A stretch of DNA of 40,318 nt, taken from a virus. The notes beneath the pieces were generated by a model. It ran no database searches. It was not told the DNA's origin and was given only the letters and a program-made list of their open reading frames with translations. Within the stretch, counting starts at the first letter, position 1, and every line of letters starts with the position of its first letter. Location: the IMG/VR virus record IMGVR_UViG_3300028800_000946, positions 1 through 40,318 of that record. One strand, 5' to 3'. Below are positions 1 through 9,140 of this stretch, piece by piece. The translations under genes were made by a program, and so were the position numbers.

Positions 1-1161
1 CTGTGCAACTTGTTGTTGCGTTCCTGTGTTTGAAGTAGACCCATTAACTGCTCCATTAGCTAATTGTAAGGTATTAATACCATGTGGTGCTACTTCTAAA
101 GTGGTTCCTGCAAAATCTAAAGTAACGCCATCTGGATTAACTTGGACTGTAGTTCCACTACTAATAAGTCCACTACCAGCTGTATCAAATTTTGTAGCTA
201 ATTGGCTGAATATTGAACCAATTTCTCCATTTATAAAAACAATTTCTCCATTTATTGAGCCAATTTCTCCATTTATTGTACTGATATCCCCATTTATTGT
301 ACTGATATTCCCATCAATTGTATTAAATTGTGTTTGTATTGAACTTGTTGTACCATGAACAAATCCAATTTCAGTTGCAGTTGTACCTCCATTACCAGCT
401 GTTGTAGGAACACCATGAGTATCAGTTACAACAACCTCCTGACCAGACATTATATTTGGATTACCTGCAATAGTATCTCCTGTAGAAGGATAAAGAGCTA
501 ATTGATACTGTGCTCCAGGCACAACATTTATAATAGAAACTAATCCAGGTAAAATTGTATAATATACTCGTCCTATCTGAGAAATATTTACCAAAGTAAC
601 AGCTGCACCCGTTGTAATAACAGATGCTAGGAATATAGAATTGGCATCAGGTGGAACATTTGTAGTTGTAACTCGAATATTATATCCATCTGTCTGTTTG
701 TAAAAAATCTTGGCATTTGTAATTTCATTTAATGTAAAGGCAGATGTATCAGTCGTAGCAAGATAATTTATCCAAATATAATTTGTAGAAGACTGTGTTA
801 CTGGGATATTTATAACACCAGATGATTGTGGAGTAAGAATTAAATTTCCAAGGCCGTCATTTGTTGTGGCTGTGATATTAGACTCATTATATAAAGTAGT
901 ATCCGAAGAAGAAATAAAAATTCTATTTCCTAAAGGATCATAAGCAATACCACCTAAAGTAACATTTACGGTAGGGGCGGCACTCGTATTATTTGTACCT
1001 GGAACAACAAGAAAACCCTCTCCAGATATTGTTGCCTTATCAATACCGCTTGTAAATGAATCTGTAATAAGATTTGCGGTACGAGTTTGACCACTTGATT
1101 GTAGCCATTCAAATACTTGTGCTATAATACGCTGTGCGTTGCTAAAAAATACTGATGCCAT
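1..1161 (-). CDS. Phage tail fibre / baseplate-attached fibre protein, C-terminus beyond window
   Basis: The minus-strand frame opens with ATG at 1161 and stays open for 387 codons to the window edge, so the C-terminus is missing. The N-terminal half is a beta-rich region typical of baseplate-attached fibres. Residues about 264-278 carry the fibre motif TEIGFVHGTTSSIQTQFN, which recurs as TELGYVHGVTSAIQTQLN in the fibre encoded at 25527-27509. Directly after it come five heptads built on INGE/INGD (residues about 279-313), which look like a short trimeric coiled coil, then a threonine/glycine-rich stretch. The gene follows the gpI-like gene by 20 bp, the usual place for P2 gpH-type fibres. 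Fibre identity comes from motifs and position; the receptor-binding tip is not visible. Confidence 0.8.
   Translation of the reverse strand, partial: MASVFFSNAQRIIAQVFEWLQSSGQTRTANLITDSFTSGIDKATISGEGFLVVPGTNNTSAAPTVNVTLGGIAYDPLGNRIFISSSDTTLYNESNITATTNDGLGNLILTPQSSGVINIPVTQSSTNYIWINYLATTDTSAFTLNEITNAKIFYKQTDGYNIRVTTTNVPPDANSIFLASVITTGAAVTLVNISQIGRVYYTILPGLVSIINVVPGAQYQLALYPSTGDTIAGNPNIMSGQEVVVTDTHGVPTTAGNGGTTATEIGFVHGTTSSIQTQFNTIDGNISTINGDISTINGEIGSINGEIVFINGEIGSIFSQLATKFDTAGSGLISSGTTVQVNPDGVTLDFAGTTLEVAPHGINTLQLANGAVNGSTSNTGTQQQVAQ
223..327 (-). repeat. Five 21-bp tandem repeats encoding INGE-type heptads
   Basis: Five consecutive 21-base units encode FNTIDGN, ISTINGD, ISTINGE, IGSINGE and IVFINGE. 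The 3n unit length keeps the frame, and the isoleucine spacing fits a trimeric coiled-coil rod. Unit number could vary between relatives by slippage. Confidence 0.75.
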
Positions 1162-1181
1162 AAATGCCTCTTTATGAATCT

Positions 1182-3923
1182 CTATTCAGTTACGAGAAAA
1201 TATGTCTTTACTGAAGCTGGAACAAGCTGATTTACTATACTTTCAAGAGTTGACAATAATGGAAGTATAAATTTACCTGGATCAAAAACATTAATAATTA
1301 CACCAAAAGCTAATGTACTAGCATCCCAAAGAACAGGAACTGGCAATTGAACATCAGTATACTGTAATCCGTAAGCTATCCCTGTCTCAGTTGGACCAAA
1401 CCATTGATTTGTCAGAATTAAAGATGTATTTGAAACAATCTCCAATATAGTACCTAAATAAATACCATTTGAATCAGTAATTTCCTGACCAATAACTAAT
1501 TGAGATATAAATTGTGTACCTATAGTAAAAGAACCAGACGGAACAGTTACAGTACCAGCACTAGGGAATGTTATTGATGTTGCAGAGGGGCCATAACATA
1601 ATGCTCTACCATTAAGAACACTGGCAGTTGCGAATGTAATAGAAGTACCAGCAAGAATGTTACCATTCACTGTATTATTGGCCCCAAATGTGAATGTTGT
1701 ACCAGTTACGAAGTAAACATTATCTGCTGTGGCACCATTTTCCAATACAACTGTTGCATTGGCTGGTAAGGTGAGAGAAGATCCAAATGAAAAAATATAA
1801 GTACCTGCTCCATTCAATGTAAGTGGACCTGCAGACCATGTTCCTGCTGAAGAAGCATTATAATGTCCTGGTGTAGCTACATACCCACCAAGATCAGTAG
1901 ATGATATATTAGTCGTAATTGGAGTTGCCACTAATGTTGTTGCTGCATTAGTGGCATCAATATGAGCCTGAGCTGCTGCTGCGTCACCATTATGTAAAGT
2001 ACCACTAAATGTTCCTGGAGGAAATCCTGTAACACTACTGCCAGGAGAAACACCTAGATCTCCAGTTAAAAATGTACTACCTGTATTAGTAACTGCTGTC
2101 CCAGCTAAAACAGCATAAGTATTTGCTGTTAACAAAGGTGCTGGAAGAACAGTGGCATTTCCAGTTACAATATTGCTACCATTTGTAAAAGTAACTAATC
2201 CTGTTAAGAGTGTTGCACCCTGTAAAGAATCAAATATCTTAATAGGATTTCCAATATCAAAAGTAGCCTGAAGAGTATGTGTTGTTGGAGTATTCATTGT
2301 CCAATAACCCAATATTCCATTTGTTGTATAATCAGATGGTGGAACAATCAACCCAGAACCTGGAACTGAACTTGAAGGAACAGTTACTGTTCCTGCACTA
2401 GGGAATGTAACAGTAGTTCCAGAAGGACCGTATGTTAATGCACGTCCATTAAGTACGCTATTAGAAGCAAAGGTAATAGAAGTACCAGCTAAGATGTTAC
2501 CATTAATTGTATCATTGGCTCCAAACGTAAATGTTGTTCCAGTTACGAAGTAAACATTATCAGCTGTAGCCCCACCAGTTAAAACTACATTACAATTCGC
2601 ACCTACTGTAAGAGCAGTTCCAAACAAGAATACATAGGTTCCTGCTCCATTTAGAGTTAAATCACCAGTAGCTGTCCAAGTTCCAGCAGCTGTTGCTGAG
2701 TAAACACCTGGAGTTGCTACAAATCCATTTAAGTCAGTACTAGAGATATCTATACCTGGACCCATTGCCTGAAGAGTAGTTGCTGCAGCAGTGGCATCAA
2801 TATGAGCCTGATGAGCAGCTGCATCAGTGTGATGAAATGTACCAGTAAATGTTCCTGGAGGAAAACCAGTTACTGATGTTCCTGGATAAATACCCAAATC
2901 TCCATGAAGAACAGTGAATCCAGTGTTAGTTACGGCGGTATCACCTAAAACTGCAAATGTAGAAGCTGTTAGAAGGTAAGGATTTCCTAAGTCTGGTGTA
3001 ACATCTTCCACTACTAATGTTGAATCTATAAATGGTTGAGAAGTATAAAATACTGATTGCAAACCTGTTGGAGTAATGGGTGCATCTTGAATTGTAGTTA
3101 AAATAAAATTATTAATATCACGTACATTAGTAAACGTTGGAGGAACACCAGTAAATGCCTGAACTGCTAATATAACCGCTTCATTAGTACCACCAACTAA
3201 AGAAGCTAAAAATAAATTCATCAAAATCCAACGATAATCCACATACTGCATACTAAGAGGCTTAGGAAAATTAAACAATACCCCAAAATTTTGATATAGA
3301 TCCTCATCTACACATAAATCTACAAAATTATTTGTACGTGTAAGATAGGTTGTATAATAAACTTGATCTAATTGATTCCCGTACATATTCTCTACAAGCC
3401 ATAAATTAGTCTTGCGCTGGTTAACAGGTTTTAAAAGATCTCCTTTACCATACACATGATAATCTGGCAAAGAATTCATTAAAGCTTCAGCTGACAATTG
3501 TTGTACACTCATTGGAATAGTCCAAGTCAAAGTAGCTGACCAATCTGAGGTAAAAGCTCCTGTTACTGTTCTTACTCTAGCATACCATATTTGTACAACT
3601 TCATTTATACGTGCAGCTACTGGAACAGCAAATCCTTTCCTAACATTTCCATTTTGAAATGTAATAGCTGTAAGTTGTGTAAATGTAACTAAATTTGGTG
3701 AATCAAACAAGGGACTAGTATCTAACTGTAATTCAAAATCTGCTAATGTCAAAGCAGGAGTAATAAAAGCTGGATCAAATCCCCACCAAAAAACATAAAT
3801 TCCATCTTGACTTGTTCGATAAAAACGTAAGTCTAAAGGAATATTCTCATCTTCTGCAGATGTAGCTCCCTCATAGAAAGCACCACTATTATAAAAAGTT
3901 CCCGATCCGTAAAAAGTTACCAT
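1182..3923 (-). CDS. gpI-like baseplate protein carrying two DUF3494 (ice-binding-like) domains
   Basis: The 913-residue protein starts with an FN3-like beta domain (about 25-135). It continues with a region resembling P2 tail protein I (about 138-290), with the motif SLPDYHVYGKGDLLKP and a Trp/Tyr-rich helical stretch. Two DUF3494-type ice-binding-like domains follow at about 316-521 and 598-798. Each has the hallmarks FAVLGDTAVTNTG, SVTGFPPGTF, LNGAGTYVFLFG, NVYFVTGTTFTFGAN and NGRAL. The second copy appears inserted into a small beta domain, whose halves (TFTNGSNIVTGNAT and FISQLVIGQEITDSNG) lie on either side of it. gpI proteins usually run to about 200-250 residues, so most of this protein is added material. 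The gene follows W- and J-like genes, as in P2-type baseplate operons. The gpI assignment is inferred from position and fold pattern; the DUF3494 calls are strong. Confidence 0.8.
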   Translation of the reverse strand: MVTFYGSGTFYNSGAFYEGATSAEDENIPLDLRFYRTSQDGIYVFWWGFDPAFITPALTLADFELQLDTSPLFDSPNLVTFTQLTAITFQNGNVRKGFAVPVAARINEVVQIWYARVRTVTGAFTSDWSATLTWTIPMSVQQLSAEALMNSLPDYHVYGKGDLLKPVNQRKTNLWLVENMYGNQLDQVYYTTYLTRTNNFVDLCVDEDLYQNFGVLFNFPKPLSMQYVDYRWILMNLFLASLVGGTNEAVILAVQAFTGVPPTFTNVRDINNFILTTIQDAPITPTGLQSVFYTSQPFIDSTLVVEDVTPDLGNPYLLTASTFAVLGDTAVTNTGFTVLHGDLGIYPGTSVTGFPPGTFTGTFHHTDAAAHQAHIDATAAATTLQAMGPGIDISSTDLNGFVATPGVYSATAAGTWTATGDLTLNGAGTYVFLFGTALTVGANCNVVLTGGATADNVYFVTGTTFTFGANDTINGNILAGTSITFASNSVLNGRALTYGPSGTTVTFPSAGTVTVPSSSVPGSGLIVPPSDYTTNGILGYWTMNTPTTHTLQATFDIGNPIKIFDSLQGATLLTGLVTFTNGSNIVTGNATVLPAPLLTANTYAVLAGTAVTNTGSTFLTGDLGVSPGSSVTGFPPGTFSGTLHNGDAAAAQAHIDATNAATTLVATPITTNISSTDLGGYVATPGHYNASSAGTWSAGPLTLNGAGTYIFSFGSSLTLPANATVVLENGATADNVYFVTGTTFTFGANNTVNGNILAGTSITFATASVLNGRALCYGPSATSITFPSAGTVTVPSGSFTIGTQFISQLVIGQEITDSNGIYLGTILEIVSNTSLILTNQWFGPTETGIAYGLQYTDVQLPVPVLWDASTLAFGVIINVFDPGKFILPLLSTLESIVNQLVPASVKTYFLVTE
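2362..2985 (-). repeat. DUF3494 cassette copy, near-identical in blocks to 39297-39903
   Basis: This segment encodes the first ice-binding-like domain of the gpI-like protein. It contains a 113-bp block (2617-2729) that reads identically at 39545-39657, and a block of about 78 bp around 2827-2904 that matches about 39755-39832. Intervening stretches differ at scattered sites. Identity at third codon positions points to recent duplication or gene conversion. Confidence 0.85.
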
Positions 3924-3941
3924 TATAATAAATCCTTATTT

Positions 3942-5456
3942 TTATCCAATTATAGACCAAACGGAACCATTCCACCCGACCCATTGATGAATATCTGTAG
4001 CATAAATCATTAGCCCTTCTGCAGGACTACTAATAGAATTCATTTGCGTAGAAGTCATTCTTGGAGGAAGAAATCCTTTAGTTGTGGAGTCTAATTCCAA
4101 AATAGCACTTGCAACTGTTGAACTCGTGCCAACTCCAAGAACTCCAGCAACATAAACATTATTGGGAAAATTAAAATTAGCCGATATAGATGTTGTAATC
4201 ATTGCAGGTGTAATTACACCATTGGAAATAGTAGCAACTTCTATTCCTCCAGCACTAGGAGGAACAGTAATTGTATTATCATTTAATGTCACTGCCCCAG
4301 TTAAAGCAATAGCTCGACCTGTGAGGCTTACTCCTGTATTGATAGTAATACTAGTTGTAGCAATAAGTGTTCCTTGAAATGCTGTACTTGTTCCTAGTGT
4401 AGCAGAACTACCCATTAACCAATAAACATTGTTTGTACTTCCACCATTAATAATAATGATAGAAGAACTACTAGCTGTAGTAAGAGCACTACCAATCTGG
4501 AATACCCATTCAGCACTAGGATTACCCCCTGCATCTAATGTAAGTGTACCTGTTAACTGCGCTGTAGTAGAAAATTTATAAACTCCTGGAGCGAGAGTGG
4601 GAATAACTCCTCCCGTTCCTAAAACCATTCCTGATAAATCTGTTGTAAAAGGGAGAGCTGCTAAAGTTGTATAAGCTGAAGAAGCATCTGTTTGGGCTTG
4701 TGAGGCAGCTGCATTAGCAATATTCTCTGTGCCACTAAATGTTCCTGGAGGAAAACCAGTAACTGATGTTCCTGGATTTAAACCAAGATTACCTATAAGA
4801 ACACTACCTCCAGTATTTGTTACAGTAGATGCCCCTAGAACAGCATATGTAGCTGCTGTTAACAATGTAGGATTAGAGGAACTAGTAGTAACTTCACCCG
4901 TTAAAGCAGTTATTCCACCAGAAGATGAGGCTGCAGTAATTGTAATAACTTGTCCTACCTGAGACAGAGCAATGTTGCCACCAGAAACAAGTTGAACATT
5001 TCCAGTTATTTTTGCGTTAAAATCTGATTTTAATGATAAAACTGCTGCAGTAGGAGCTATTGACCAAACCTCTGTTGGTGCAGAAGGCCAATTATACGTA
5101 GTAGTTAATTGGGCAATAGTATTAAGAGGCTCTTGAAGCTCATTGATATCTTCAGCAGCAATTTCAGAACCTAACCCAGTGTAAGAAACAGATACAGAGG
5201 TTCCATCTAAAGCAGTTGCAAAACTAATAACTCCATTTACATAGTCAACTAAAAATTGTGTACCTGTTGGTATACCTCCTGGAATTTCAGTATAACCAGG
5301 AATAATAACAGCAGGATAAGGTCCTTGAGGAACTTCAACTAAACGAATTAATCCAGGCAAGTAGGTTGCTATGCCAACTATTCCAATTATATGATTCTCA
5401 GCAACAATGGATGCTGGAATAAGACGTTCATTTATTTTTTCGGTATATGGGATCAT
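3942..5456 (-). CDS. Tail fibre-like protein with an internal DUF3494 (ice-binding-like) domain
   Basis: This 504-residue protein lies between the J-like and gpI-like genes. Residues 1-185 form a beta-rich N-terminal region that probably attaches to the baseplate. A canonical DUF3494 domain spans about 197-402, with TYAVLGASTVTNTGG, LAPGVYKFSTTAQLTGTL, WVFQIGSALTTASSS, NVYWLMGSSATLG and a closing NTITVPP. The C-terminal 50 residues (from ELDSTTKGFLPPRMTS to WVGWNGSVW) are a fibre-end motif also seen at the end of the protein at 24379-25032. The domain seems to split a fibre repeat, between TALTGEVTTS and ATISNGVITPAMI. This copy and the sheath copy are the closest in the window to bacterial DUF3494 proteins. 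A host-binding or surface-adhesion role is inferred; ice binding is untested. Confidence 0.8.
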   Translation of the reverse strand: MIPYTEKINERLIPASIVAENHIIGIVGIATYLPGLIRLVEVPQGPYPAVIIPGYTEIPGGIPTGTQFLVDYVNGVISFATALDGTSVSVSYTGLGSEIAAEDINELQEPLNTIAQLTTTYNWPSAPTEVWSIAPTAAVLSLKSDFNAKITGNVQLVSGGNIALSQVGQVITITAASSSGGITALTGEVTTSSSNPTLLTAATYAVLGASTVTNTGGSVLIGNLGLNPGTSVTGFPPGTFSGTENIANAAASQAQTDASSAYTTLAALPFTTDLSGMVLGTGGVIPTLAPGVYKFSTTAQLTGTLTLDAGGNPSAEWVFQIGSALTTASSSSIIIINGGSTNNVYWLMGSSATLGTSTAFQGTLIATTSITINTGVSLTGRAIALTGAVTLNDNTITVPPSAGGIEVATISNGVITPAMITTSISANFNFPNNVYVAGVLGVGTSSTVASAILELDSTTKGFLPPRMTSTQMNSISSPAEGLMIYATDIHQWVGWNGSVWSIIG

Positions 5457-5468
5457 ATTTTTATCCTC

Positions 5469-7331
5469 TTATAATTCTACAGTAATAGTAAGACTATTAG
5501 TAACTGTGTAAGCCTCATTACCAACAGAAATTTGTTGCCCAGGTGGAATAGTAGTAGTTACATCACCTTCAATACTTTGAAGAATAAGGCTAGTTAAATC
5601 GACTTCTGATACTCCTGGTACATTCTGTGCAATAGAAACTAATTCACTCAAAACAACATTTGCCCCAAGGCCCAATGAATTTATATATGTCGAAAGTGCT
5701 GTTTGAACATTCGTAACTACAGTAGTTGGTACATAACCTGGAACTACTAAAATTCCAGCAGTAAAATTAATCAAAGCCTCAGTAGCTTCTACAACCAAAA
5801 TATCTGATCCTACAATATGATTAGAATTATTATCAAGAAGGGCTTGAAGAATTGGGATTAAACTATCGTATGTGTAAGTAATTGTAACAACTGTATTGTT
5901 ATCAGGAATAAACCCCCCAAAGGATGCTGGACCCACAACAAAACCAGCTACACTAGCAACTGCAACAGTATTAGAATCTATAATAGAGGAAATTAATGTA
6001 TTATTCGTTGATTGATTAATAGAATCATTCACATTCATACCTGTAGTAGTAGATACTGATAACTGATTAACTGAACTATCAGTTGCAACTGCCCCACCAC
6101 CAACCCAACCTAGTGTGTTATCAACAACTAAATGCGTACCATCTGTAATAGTTGTAATAGTTGTTGGAAAAGTACCTTGAATAATTGTATCACCAGTATG
6201 CATCCCAGAGGTTGAAGAAATAATTAAATGGGTACTATCTGTAACAGTTGTAACAATAAATCCAAGACCTACAGTTGTAATATTGAATAATGTCTTCACG
6301 GCAAACGTAATATAACTAGCAGCCTCAATGCTACCACCAAGTAAACTATTTGGATTTAACACAAAAGTATAATCTGTATTAGGAACAAACGTGTAAGGAT
6401 TACCACCTACAATACCAGTTACAGATCCAACTGATAAAGCTGGTTGATTAAGTAAAATATATTGCTGAGATCCAGTTGTAGAATATGTAAAAGTCTCTGT
6501 GACAGTTACAGGTATCTGACCTCTTATATAAACATTTACACTGCCACCATATTGATTCCTAGAAGGTGGGTTTGGATCATTTGGTCCTACAACAAGGGCT
6601 TGAATAACATTTGGATTAGTCTCCACAAGACTTTTAATTCCATTTGGAGTACCTACATTATTCCCCTCAAGTTTAATTTGTATACGCCCTGCAAATTGAA
6701 CATTAGATTCAACATTAGTTCCACCACTAGTAATAGCAGTATTTGTAACAGCATCAATCCCGATGCCAGGGCCAACAAGAGAAGTAATTGTATTTACACT
6801 AACATTACCTACTGTACCAATTGTCTGTGCTATAATTGTTGTGCTTTGCTCGTAAAAACCTGTAACTGGATTAAAATAACTTGGAGCAAGTGAAGGAATA
6901 AACGTTACAGTTGCTGTAGTAGCAAATGACACAGCTGGAGAAGCAGATGTAGATAAAGTAGAAACAGTAGTACCAGAAGGAACACTTACAATGGGACTAG
7001 ATGTTGTATAATTTCTAATACGAAATGTAACAATGCCAGTAGCCTGAGTGCCAGGAAGACGAGTCATCCCATAATTATTACCAATAGCATCAAGATCTGC
7101 CATAGATATGGTGGCAGCATTAGCAACAAAGGCTTGAACATTCTGAACATACTGAATTGCTGGATAAACTCCCGTATCTGTTGTACCGTTTTCTGGAGAA
7201 AGTTCATTAGCAACTGTTGAACAAACTACATCATTCACAACACTTCCAGTTTGAGTTGCAATGTCTGGACGAGAAGCTTGTAAAAATGAAAGCATGTTGG
7301 AGAGAATTTGACTAAATGTTGGAAGAGCCAT
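5469..7331 (-). CDS. Baseplate J-like wedge protein (gp6/gpJ family)
   Basis: The 620-residue protein has the N-terminal pattern of baseplate J proteins: an initial helix, the 'GSVVNDVVCSTVANEL' segment, and LDAIGNNYGMTRLPGTQATG at about 79-98. A beta region with VPSGTTVSTLS and a middle segment GGTNVESNVQFAGRI follow, a known J-family signature. The C-terminus (about 510-620) has the usual alpha/beta part with VLSELVSIAQNVPGVSEVDL. The family forms the wedge ring that joins tube, sheath and fibres. The protein is larger than P2 J (about 300 residues), partly because of an inserted stretch at about 362-465 holding two or three THLI-type repeats that recur in the sheath and in an FN3 protein. 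It lies directly downstream of the W-like gene, the classical W-J order. Confidence 0.9.
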   Translation of the reverse strand: MALPTFSQILSNMLSFLQASRPDIATQTGSVVNDVVCSTVANELSPENGTTDTGVYPAIQYVQNVQAFVANAATISMADLDAIGNNYGMTRLPGTQATGIVTFRIRNYTTSSPIVSVPSGTTVSTLSTSASPAVSFATTATVTFIPSLAPSYFNPVTGFYEQSTTIIAQTIGTVGNVSVNTITSLVGPGIGIDAVTNTAITSGGTNVESNVQFAGRIQIKLEGNNVGTPNGIKSLVETNPNVIQALVVGPNDPNPPSRNQYGGSVNVYIRGQIPVTVTETFTYSTTGSQQYILLNQPALSVGSVTGIVGGNPYTFVPNTDYTFVLNPNSLLGGSIEAASYITFAVKTLFNITTVGLGFIVTTVTDSTHLIISSTSGMHTGDTIIQGTFPTTITTITDGTHLVVDNTLGWVGGGAVATDSSVNQLSVSTTTGMNVNDSINQSTNNTLISSIIDSNTVAVASVAGFVVGPASFGGFIPDNNTVVTITYTYDSLIPILQALLDNNSNHIVGSDILVVEATEALINFTAGILVVPGYVPTTVVTNVQTALSTYINSLGLGANVVLSELVSIAQNVPGVSEVDLTSLILQSIEGDVTTTIPPGQQISVGNEAYTVTNSLTITVEL

Positions 7332-7341
7332 AATTAAATTC

Positions 7342-7818
7342 CTATATATTACTAATTAGAACGCCTGTTGTTATTTCCTGCCCATTTGCTGCAATAACTG
7401 TAAGTAACGAGGAAACACTAGTCTCATTCTGAACAGTTGTATTTAACGAATAAAGAGTTTGCACAATCTCTGCTGGATTAGATCTATTTTGAGTAAGCAA
7501 ATAAAGAATCTGAAGAGCTTGAGTAATCTGCTGCTGCACTGTACCGCCAATTGTATTAGGATTTACTTTATTTCCAATTACAGATTGAAGCGTTGTACCA
7601 TATAATGGAAATAAATCATTAGCACCTTGTTCAGTAAGCAAAATCTTTAATACATCCTGAGTTGTTTCTTGAAGACCACTAACTAATGTAAAATCATTAT
7701 TACTTCCAATTTGGAGATCATTTGTCTGCTCACCAAAATATTCAGGCGGGTTGCCTTGTTGGGGAACACTCTGAGGGATTCCAGGGGTATTAATGGTAGT
7801 AAGTAAAAGATCTGACAA
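7342..7818 (-). CDS. Baseplate wedge protein, gp25/gpW-like
   Basis: The 158-residue product fits gp25/gpW-type wedge proteins. Segments such as LVSGLQETTQDVLKILLTE and NDLFPLYGTTLQSVIG match the family's conserved 'tEpGsrpmrPeyGs.l' region in spacing and character. The start is a TTG at 7818, preceded by AGGAG at a 7-nt spacing. Its place immediately before the J-like gene supports the call. The family connects the J-like wedge ring to the central hub. Confidence 0.78.
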   Translation of the reverse strand: MSDLLLTTINTPGIPQSVPQQGNPPEYFGEQTNDLQIGSNNDFTLVSGLQETTQDVLKILLTEQGANDLFPLYGTTLQSVIGNKVNPNTIGGTVQQQITQALQILYLLTQNRSNPAEIVQTLYSLNTTVQNETSVSSLLTVIAANGQEITTGVLISNI

Positions 7819-7831
7819 AGGAATTCTCCTA

Positions 7832-8314
7832 TTAGGAATTACAGATTTGATCTATAAGAGTCAAAAATGCATTAGCTGTATTAACGAAATTTTGTAATTG
7901 CTTAACTTGGCTCGAAACTGCATTTGCCAAATACGCACGTCTGTTATAAGTGTAAATAAGATTCTGAAGTCCTGCTAAGGCCTTAATTGTTGCACCACTT
8001 TCTGCTTGGGCAATAAATTGGCTAATTGTGGGACATGTTGCATAAGATTGCATTGGTCCAAGAACAACATTTAACTCTGCTTGAATTTTATTCTGTACTG
8101 CAGCAAGTGTATTAATTTCTAATTGAGCAAATTCATTCAAAAGATCAAGCCTAGCAATCTGTGCTCCTAATGTTGCAATCTCAAGATCAGCAGCAGCTAT
8201 CTGCGTCTGTAAAAAAGTCTTAAAAGTTGCTTTAAGTATAGGCGATTGACACAAAATTTGCCTAATAAAATTAATTACACAAATACTTAACGCTACTGGG
8301 GTAGATTGTGGCAT
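7832..8314 (-). CDS. Small helical baseplate-region protein of unknown function
   Basis: This 160-residue, mostly alpha-helical protein has a coiled-coil stretch (about 35-85, rich in Ala/Leu/Gln with regular hydrophobic spacing) and four cysteines. Its ATG overlaps the stop codon of the upstream GIY-YIG gene by one base (TAATG), which suggests translational coupling. I recognise no family. Lying between the spike and W-like genes, it may be a baseplate component or chaperone, but this is only contextual. Confidence 0.7.
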   Translation of the reverse strand: MPQSTPVALSICVINFIRQILCQSPILKATFKTFLQTQIAAADLEIATLGAQIARLDLLNEFAQLEINTLAAVQNKIQAELNVVLGPMQSYATCPTISQFIAQAESGATIKALAGLQNLIYTYNRRAYLANAVSSQVKQLQNFVNTANAFLTLIDQICNS

Positions 8315-9138
8315 TATAAATTACCTACACTTATTTTTTCTTTTCGTCGTTTTAATACCAAAATTCTTAGACATTCTATACATTGATAACCTTTTGTTCT
8401 ACCACAAATAAAGGTATCATGCCCCTGTTTACAAAATTGTTTTCGTTTTTTATGCGGTTTTCCTGTAACTGCTTTTACACGTTTCTCTGTTAAAGATTTT
8501 ACACGAGGATCTTCATTAGTTAACCCAGTATTCCAAGTTTTCCTGCCTCTTGCAGCATGATATGCAATATACCTTTGTTTTTTATACTTCATTACCACAA
8601 AAGTTTCTGCACATCCACAGGCACAACTACGAATTTCCTCAACAAGATCTTCAGGAAAATGCTTTCTTAATAAAAAAGCTAAAGTTCTTTTTTGTATATG
8701 TTCTGGGGTAAAGGGTGCTCTCTTAACACCTAAATGGGCTAATCGTTTCTTTTCGCAAGTTTCTTTTGATTGAGGACCATTTTTTAAACCTTTTCTTGGA
8801 TTAGGTTTTAAACGCTTTACACCACGGCAACTTTCTGCCTTTGGATTAATATTGTAACCCTTATCTCTTTCATAGCTTTTATAGTAATCCATCCAATATT
8901 GTTCTCTTTCAATAAGCTTATTTTTATCTTCTACCAATTCAAGTATTACGAATTCAAAGGCTTCTTCACCATATTTATTCCAGGCTCGTTGCAAATAAGA
9001 ATTAGCATGAATATTTTTCTTTAAATCTTTCTTATGGGAAGACCATCTATTTCCGATATCAGCAGCACTTCCAATATAAACTAAGCCTCTAATTAAATTA
9101 GTAATCTTATAAATCCCTGATTTTTTAAATGGTAACAT
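8314..9138 (-). CDS. Free-standing GIY-YIG homing endonuclease with zinc-binding C-terminus
   Basis: The 274-residue protein has an N-terminal GIY-YIG nuclease domain: GIY at 8-10, YIG at 21-23, a catalytic-type Arg at about 31 (GNRW), a conserved block NSYLQRAWNKYGEEAFEF and the Glu of REQYWMDYYKSYERDKGYN. Two cysteine clusters follow, CACGC and a C-terminal CKQGH...CIEC, probably zinc-binding DNA-recognition elements. It sits in a 2-bp gap between the spike gene and a small structural gene, with no clear Shine-Dalgarno site. The family makes site-specific breaks that copy the element into homologous sites. Nothing suggests an intron, since the flanking genes are intact. Confidence 0.9.
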   Translation of the reverse strand: MLPFKKSGIYKITNLIRGLVYIGSAADIGNRWSSHKKDLKKNIHANSYLQRAWNKYGEEAFEFVILELVEDKNKLIEREQYWMDYYKSYERDKGYNINPKAESCRGVKRLKPNPRKGLKNGPQSKETCEKKRLAHLGVKRAPFTPEHIQKRTLAFLLRKHFPEDLVEEIRSCACGCAETFVVMKYKKQRYIAYHAARGRKTWNTGLTNEDPRVKSLTEKRVKAVTGKPHKKRKQFCKQGHDTFICGRTKGYQCIECLRILVLKRRKEKISVGNL

Positions 9139-9140
9139 GG

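Noticed and set aside
26-358. Plus-strand ORF of 110 codons
   Set aside because: It is antisense to the heptad repeats of the partial fibre gene; its ISPFI repeats are only the reverse strand of the INGE repeats. No ribosome site.
1182-5456. The repetitive beta domains as depolymerases (pectate-lyase-like helices)
   Set aside because: The conserved motifs match DUF3494, and no catalytic carboxylate cluster of polysaccharide lyases is seen.
6462-6893. Plus-strand ORF of 143 codons
   Set aside because: It is antisense to the well-supported J-like gene and rich in Asn/Cys/Tyr/Ser without domain or ribosome site.
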